This document shows, in pieces, positions 60,562-64,000 of a DNA stretch of 64,000 nt. The DNA is from Demequina sediminis. GTDB lineage: Bacteria > Actinomycetota > Actinomycetes > Actinomycetales > Demequinaceae. Below the pieces are notes generated by a model. It searched no databases. It saw nothing but the letters and a program-made list of their open reading frames with translations, and had not been told where the DNA came from. A program made the position numbers and the translations under genes. Within the stretch, counting starts at the first letter, position 1, and every line of letters begins with the position of its first letter. Where the stretch lies: positions 2,542,001-2,606,000 of the forward strand of contig NZ_AP027736.1 of assembly GCF_030296675.1 (NCBI RefSeq). Direction: 5' to 3'.

Positions 60562-61935
60562 GTGCTCGCACGCATCACCTCCGCCGTGGCGGCCTCGCTC
60601 GTCGCGGCGACGCTCGTCGCGACGCCCGCGGGTGCCGTCCCCCGCCCATCGCTTCTCGACGAGGCACAGGCCCTCGCCGCCGAGGCCCGGACCGCCGTCG
60701 ACGCCGTCAACGCGGCATACGTCGCCCGCGACGTCGACGTGCTGCTCGCCAGGGCTGCCGAGGTCGACGCGGCCGACGCCGCCCTCGAGGACCTGCTCGC
60801 CCAGGCGCAGGCCGCGGTTGCCGACGCCGACGCCGCCGCGGACAACGCTCGGGACGTCGTCGAGGCCGCCGAGGTGGACGTCGACCAGTACGCGCTGCTC
60901 GATGCCGAGGTCGTGGCCGCCCAGACCGAGTACGACGACGCGGTGGCCGCGCTCGCAGCGATCGATGTGACCATCGCCTCGCTTGGGGCTCAGCTGGCCG
61001 CGACGCCCGCGACGATCGCTGGACCCCCGATGTGCTTTCCCGATGCCGTCGTCGGGACGATATGCCTCCCGGGTATGTCGATGCCCAACCCGACGTACAC
61101 GTCGCTGCAGATACAGGTCGGAACCGCACAGGCGAACCGCGTGAGCGCGCAGGCTACGCTCACCACTGCGTCGGACACCCTTGGCGATGCGATCGCGGCG
61201 CGCGACGTCTACGCGGGTGCCGCCGACGCTCTCGCAGTCGCGATCGTGACCCGGGACTCCGTCGTGATCGTGGCCGCAGCCGCCGCGGATGAGCGCGACG
61301 AGATCACGAACCTGCACCACGAGGTGCACTGGCTCGCCGGGGAGGTCGCGGACCGCCGTCTCGATGCTGCGGACCTGGTCGCGTTCGAGGAGTCTGCCGG
61401 CTGGACGTTCGGTGAGCCGAGCGAGGCCTCCGCGGGCGACACGGTCCGCCTCGAGTTCTCCCTGGTGAACACGGCGGCGTTCCAGCTGTTCGACGCCACG
61501 GTCGCCGTGGTCGAGCCCGCTGGACTCGACGCGACGTGCGACATCACGGATGGCACGATCGCCGCCGGCGAGGCGGTCTCCTGCACCGTCGACTACACCG
61601 TCACGAGCGCCGATGCGGCGCGCGGTTCCGTCGACATCACCGTCGAGCTCACGGGCTTCCTGCCGATCGGTCCGGGCAACCCGCGCGCCGCCGCGGTTGC
61701 CAATGGCACCGAGGTCACGGTGGCGCAGACCTTCTCGTTCGACGTCGCTGCCGCGGCTGTCGTGGACGAGGAGGAGGACGTGGTGACCGACACCGCCCCC
61801 GTGCGGGACCGGGACGCCACGGTCGCCGACGAACTCTCTGACACCGGCGCCGAGTCCCTTCCGCTCCTGGTGGTGTCTGCATCGCTCATTGCGGCAGGCG
61901 CGCTGCTCGTGTCCCGCCGCCGCGCGCGGGCGTAA
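60562..61935 (+). CDS. Secreted coiled-coil protein with LSDTG sorting signal
   Basis: A 457-residue surface protein. It has a signal peptide (VLARITSAVAASLVAATLVA, cleavage near ATPAGA) and a long Ala/Asp/Glu-rich helical region (about 30-150). A short cysteine-containing insert with no helix follows (MCFPDAVVGTICLPG), then a second helix and a beta-sandwich of the DUF11-like type (about 285-390; TVRLEFSLVNTAAFQLFDAT). The C-terminus has LSDTG, a hydrophobic helix and RRRARA, a sortase-type anchor with a non-standard motif. GTG start with GAAGGAGA upstream. No sortase is in the window. Confidence 0.75.
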   Translation: MLARITSAVAASLVAATLVATPAGAVPRPSLLDEAQALAAEARTAVDAVNAAYVARDVDVLLARAAEVDAADAALEDLLAQAQAAVADADAAADNARDVVEAAEVDVDQYALLDAEVVAAQTEYDDAVAALAAIDVTIASLGAQLAATPATIAGPPMCFPDAVVGTICLPGMSMPNPTYTSLQIQVGTAQANRVSAQATLTTASDTLGDAIAARDVYAGAADALAVAIVTRDSVVIVAAAAADERDEITNLHHEVHWLAGEVADRRLDAADLVAFEESAGWTFGEPSEASAGDTVRLEFSLVNTAAFQLFDATVAVVEPAGLDATCDITDGTIAAGEAVSCTVDYTVTSADAARGSVDITVELTGFLPIGPGNPRAAAVANGTEVTVAQTFSFDVAAAAVVDEEEDVVTDTAPVRDRDATVADELSDTGAESLPLLVVSASLIAAGALLVSRRRARA

Positions 61936-61993
61936 CCCGAGCATCGTCCCCACGAAGGCCGGGTCCCGTGCGGGGCCCGGCCTTCGACGTGCC

Positions 61994-61999
61994 TAGGCT
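61994..61999 (+). promoter_or_regulatory. -10 box of the PHP gene, leaderless type
   Basis: TAGGCT lies exactly six bases before the GTG start at 62006, the clearest leaderless arrangement in the window. Confidence 0.6.
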
Positions 62000-62005
62000 G
62001 GTGAC

Positions 62006-62830
62006 GTGCGCATCGACCTCCACACCCACTCGTCCGTCTCGGACGGCACCGGCACGCCCGCGCAGGTGATGCGCGAGGCCGCGGCCGCGGGACTCGACGT
62101 GGTCGCGCTCGCGGACCACGATTCGACCGACGGCTGGGACGAGGCCGCCGCCGAGGCCGACCGTCTGGGGCTCGGCTTCGTGCCGGCAATCGAGGTGTCG
62201 GCACGCGACCGGTGGGTCTCGATTCACATGCTCGCGTACTGGCCGCGAAGGAACGATGCTGGCCTCGCCGAGATCCTGTCGCTCACCAGGGAGGCCAGGC
62301 TGGGGCGCGCGCGGTCCATGGTCGAGAAGATCGCGATCGACTACGAGCTCGCGTGGGAGGACGTGGTCGAGCAGGCGGGTGGCGCCGCGACGGTGGGGCG
62401 GCCCCACATCGCCGATGCGCTCGTGGCGCGCGGTCACTTCCGCGTGCGCGACGAGGTCTTTGTCGAGGTGCTGCACAACAGTTCGCCGTATTACGTGCCG
62501 CACTACGCTCCGGACGTTCACGATGCCGTGCGAGCCATCCGCTCGGCGGGAGGTGTGCCGGTCTTCGCTCATCCAGGGGCCCACGCGCGGGGGCGGGTCG
62601 TGTCCGACTCGGTGATCGCGTCGCTCGCCGCGGCGGGGCTCGCGGGGCTCGAGGTGGACCACCGGGACCACGACGCGAACCAGATCGAGCGGCTCGGCGA
62701 GCTCGCGGAGCGTCATGGGCTCATCCGGACGGGGTCGTCGGACTATCACGGCATGGGCAAGCTCAACCGGCTGGGCGAGAACCTCACGTCGGAGGCGGCC
62801 TTCGAGGCGCTGGTGGCGCAGCGCGGGTAG
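62006..62830 (+). CDS. PHP-domain phosphoesterase (RNase AM/YciV-like)
   Basis: A 274-residue PHP metallohydrolase with the trinuclear-site motifs in order: DLHTHSSVSDGT, LADHDSTDGW, AIEVSA, VFAHPGAHARG and SSDYHGMGK. Family members are 5'-3' exoribonucleases or 3',5'-nucleotide bisphosphate phosphatases (RNase AM type). The leaderless GTG start is set by the -10 box. Convergent with the DEAD-box gene across a very strong hairpin. Confidence 0.88.
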   Translation: MRIDLHTHSSVSDGTGTPAQVMREAAAAGLDVVALADHDSTDGWDEAAAEADRLGLGFVPAIEVSARDRWVSIHMLAYWPRRNDAGLAEILSLTREARLGRARSMVEKIAIDYELAWEDVVEQAGGAATVGRPHIADALVARGHFRVRDEVFVEVLHNSSPYYVPHYAPDVHDAVRAIRSAGGVPVFAHPGAHARGRVVSDSVIASLAAAGLAGLEVDHRDHDANQIERLGELAERHGLIRTGSSDYHGMGKLNRLGENLTSEAAFEALVAQRG

Positions 62831-62877
62831 CGGAGGCGGAGTGCGTGGCTGGGGCTGCGGCGACACCGAGCCCCACG

Positions 62878-62917
62878 GCAGAAGGGGCGGGACCCTCGCG
62901 GGTCCCGCCCCTTCTGC
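62878..62917. terminator. Perfect 18-base bidirectional terminator
   Basis: GCAGAAGGGGCGGGACCC (62878-62895), loop TCGC, then the exact complement to 62917. It lies between the convergent PHP and helicase genes. On the minus strand the stem begins with an A/G-rich arm. Confidence 0.85.
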
Positions 62918-62928
62918 GACGATTCGTG

Positions 62929-64000
62929 CTACTCGCCCGCGGGCTGTGCCTGAGCCGGCGCGGCTCCCTCGCCCGAGCCGCCACCCGAGCGGCGGCGACG
63001 ACGGTTGCGGTTGCGGCGCGGCGCGGCCTCGCCCTCGGCGGACTCCGCACGAGGAGCGCGGGGCTCACGGGGCTCGCTGGTGCCCTCGCCCGAGGAGTCG
63101 CTCGCGCCCGAGCGGCGACGCTCGCCGCCGCGGCCACCGTCACGACCACCACGGCCGCCGTCGCGACCGCCGCGGCCACCGTCGCGACCGCCCGACGCGG
63201 GCTTCTTGCCCGTCTCACCGAGGTCCTCGAGGGTCTCCGCCTCGAGTCCGGCGCGCGTGCGCTGGTCGCGGGGCAGGCGTCCCTTGGTGCCGGCCGGGAT
63301 GTCCAGGTCCTCGTACAGATGCGGCGAGGAGGAGTACGTCTCCTGCGGCTCGGGGTAGCCGAGGTCGAGCGCCTTGTCGATGAGGGACCAGCGCGGGAGG
63401 TCGTCCCAGTCCACAAACGTTACGGCGGTGCCGGTCTTGCCCGCGCGGCCCGTACGGCCGATGCGGTGGAGGTACGTCTTCTCGTCCTCGGGGCACTGGT
63501 AGTTGACCACGTGGGTGACGTCCTCGACGTCGATGCCGCGCGCCGCGACATCGGTCGCCACGAGGATGTCGATCTTGCCGGTGCGGAACGCACGCAGGGC
63601 CTGCTCGCGGGCGCCCTGGCCCAGGTCGCCGTGGATCGCCCCGGCTGCGAAGCCGCGCTCGCGCAGGTCATCGGAGACCTTGGCAGCGGTGCGCTTGGTG
63701 CGCGCGAACACCACGGTGAGGCCGCGGCCGTTCGCCTGCAGGAGTCGTGCGAGCACCTCGACCTTGTCGAGGGCGTGGGCGCGGTAGACCACCTGCTTGA
63801 TGGCCTTGACGGTCGCGCCGTCGTCGTCGGGGTCGGCCGCACGGATGTGCGTGGGCTGGGTCATGTAGCGGCGCGCGAGGCTCACGACGGCACCCGGCAT
63901 GGTCGCGGAGAAGAGCATGGTGTGGCGCGAGGCGGGCGTCGCGGACAGCAGCTTCTCGACGTCGGGAAGGAAGCCCAGGTCGAGCATCTCGTCGGCCTCG
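62929..64000 (-). CDS. DEAD-box RNA helicase, 5' part outside window
   Basis: C-terminal 357 residues or so. The window edge cuts motif II: the last readable codons are EADEML. Then SAT (LFSATMPG), VVFARTKRTAAK, HGDLGQGAREQALRAFR, VATDVAARGID and HRIGRTGRAG. The tail has a tandem GGRDGGRGGRDGGRGG repeat (RGG-like, RNA binding) and a basic patch (RRNRNRRRRRSGGG). It is distinct from the helicase at 10384. Confidence 0.92.
   Translation of the reverse strand, partial: EADEMLDLGFLPDVEKLLSATPASRHTMLFSATMPGAVVSLARRYMTQPTHIRAADPDDDGATVKAIKQVVYRAHALDKVEVLARLLQANGRGLTVVFARTKRTAAKVSDDLRERGFAAGAIHGDLGQGAREQALRAFRTGKIDILVATDVAARGIDVEDVTHVVNYQCPEDEKTYLHRIGRTGRAGKTGTAVTFVDWDDLPRWSLIDKALDLGYPEPQETYSSSPHLYEDLDIPAGTKGRLPRDQRTRAGLEAETLEDLGETGKKPASGGRDGGRGGRDGGRGGRDGGRGGERRRSGASDSSGEGTSEPREPRAPRAESAEGEAAPRRNRNRRRRRSGGGSGEGAAPAQAQPAGE

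Overview
The window is high-GC DNA (about 70% GC by eye) from an actinobacterium. It is most likely a Micrococcales member related to Cellulomonas or Demequina. The evidence is conserved gene order (SURF1-DUF3817-guaA; pcrA...sucC-sucD-DUF6350...purN-purH-DUF3017...mdh; Mrp-DUF1003-MgtE_N/CBS), TANNNT -10 boxes placed a few bases before start codons, and the actinobacterial PspC/two-component arrangement. No rRNA or tRNA gene was recognised. Both ends are cut: pta (1-1420, minus) lacks its C-terminus and a DEAD-box helicase (62929-64000, minus) lacks its N-terminus.

Layout. 1-12.4 kb: pta; a diguanylate cyclase-SURF1-DUF3817-guaA run of overlapping genes; a PspC membrane protein divergent from a histidine kinase/LuxR regulator pair; a DEAD-box helicase. 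12.4-21.8 kb: pcrA, an exported protein, L-lactate dehydrogenase, sucCD, a DUF559-type protein and DUF6350. 21.8-33.6 kb: an accessory island, flanked by a 73-bp direct repeat, that splits DUF6350 from purN. It carries an IS3-type element, a very large RHS/YD-repeat secreted protein with a variable C-terminal tip, a small membrane protein that may be its immunity partner, and an IS3-like element broken by an IS1634-like element with a 202-bp perfect target duplication. 33.6-41 kb: purN-purH-DUF3017, aquaporin, icd, mdh, purU. 41-46 kb: a GNAT, a two-gene AbiE-like (type IV toxin-antitoxin) candidate whose regulator carries a PD-(D/E)XK-like N-terminus, then a ZTP riboswitch controlling glyA-folD. 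46-64 kb: exonuclease III, galactokinase, Mrp, DUF1003, an MgtE_N/CBS protein, a PLP decarboxylase divergent from a MocR regulator, a flavin monooxygenase, a thioredoxin-CcdA-like fusion, DUF3800, a Pro-aminopeptidase, a sortase-type surface protein, a PHP phosphoesterase and the second helicase.

Functional links. purN, purH, purU, glyA and folD form a one-carbon/purine set. PurH consumes AICAR (ZMP), and the ZTP riboswitch before glyA-folD senses that same intermediate. sucCD, icd and mdh are TCA-cycle genes; ldh and pta serve fermentative overflow.

Sequence quality. Eight otherwise conserved genes (SURF1, PspC, pcrA twice, sucC, purU, galK, mrp, decarboxylase) are broken by nine frameshifts. 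All have the same sign (one base missing) and each can be repaired inside or beside a G/C run, so sequencing or assembly undercalls are much more likely than gene decay. Their coordinates are given as full genes. Three families of intergenic hairpins or inverted repeats and a strongly over-represented 9-mer (GGACGATGC) are further genome-wide signals.
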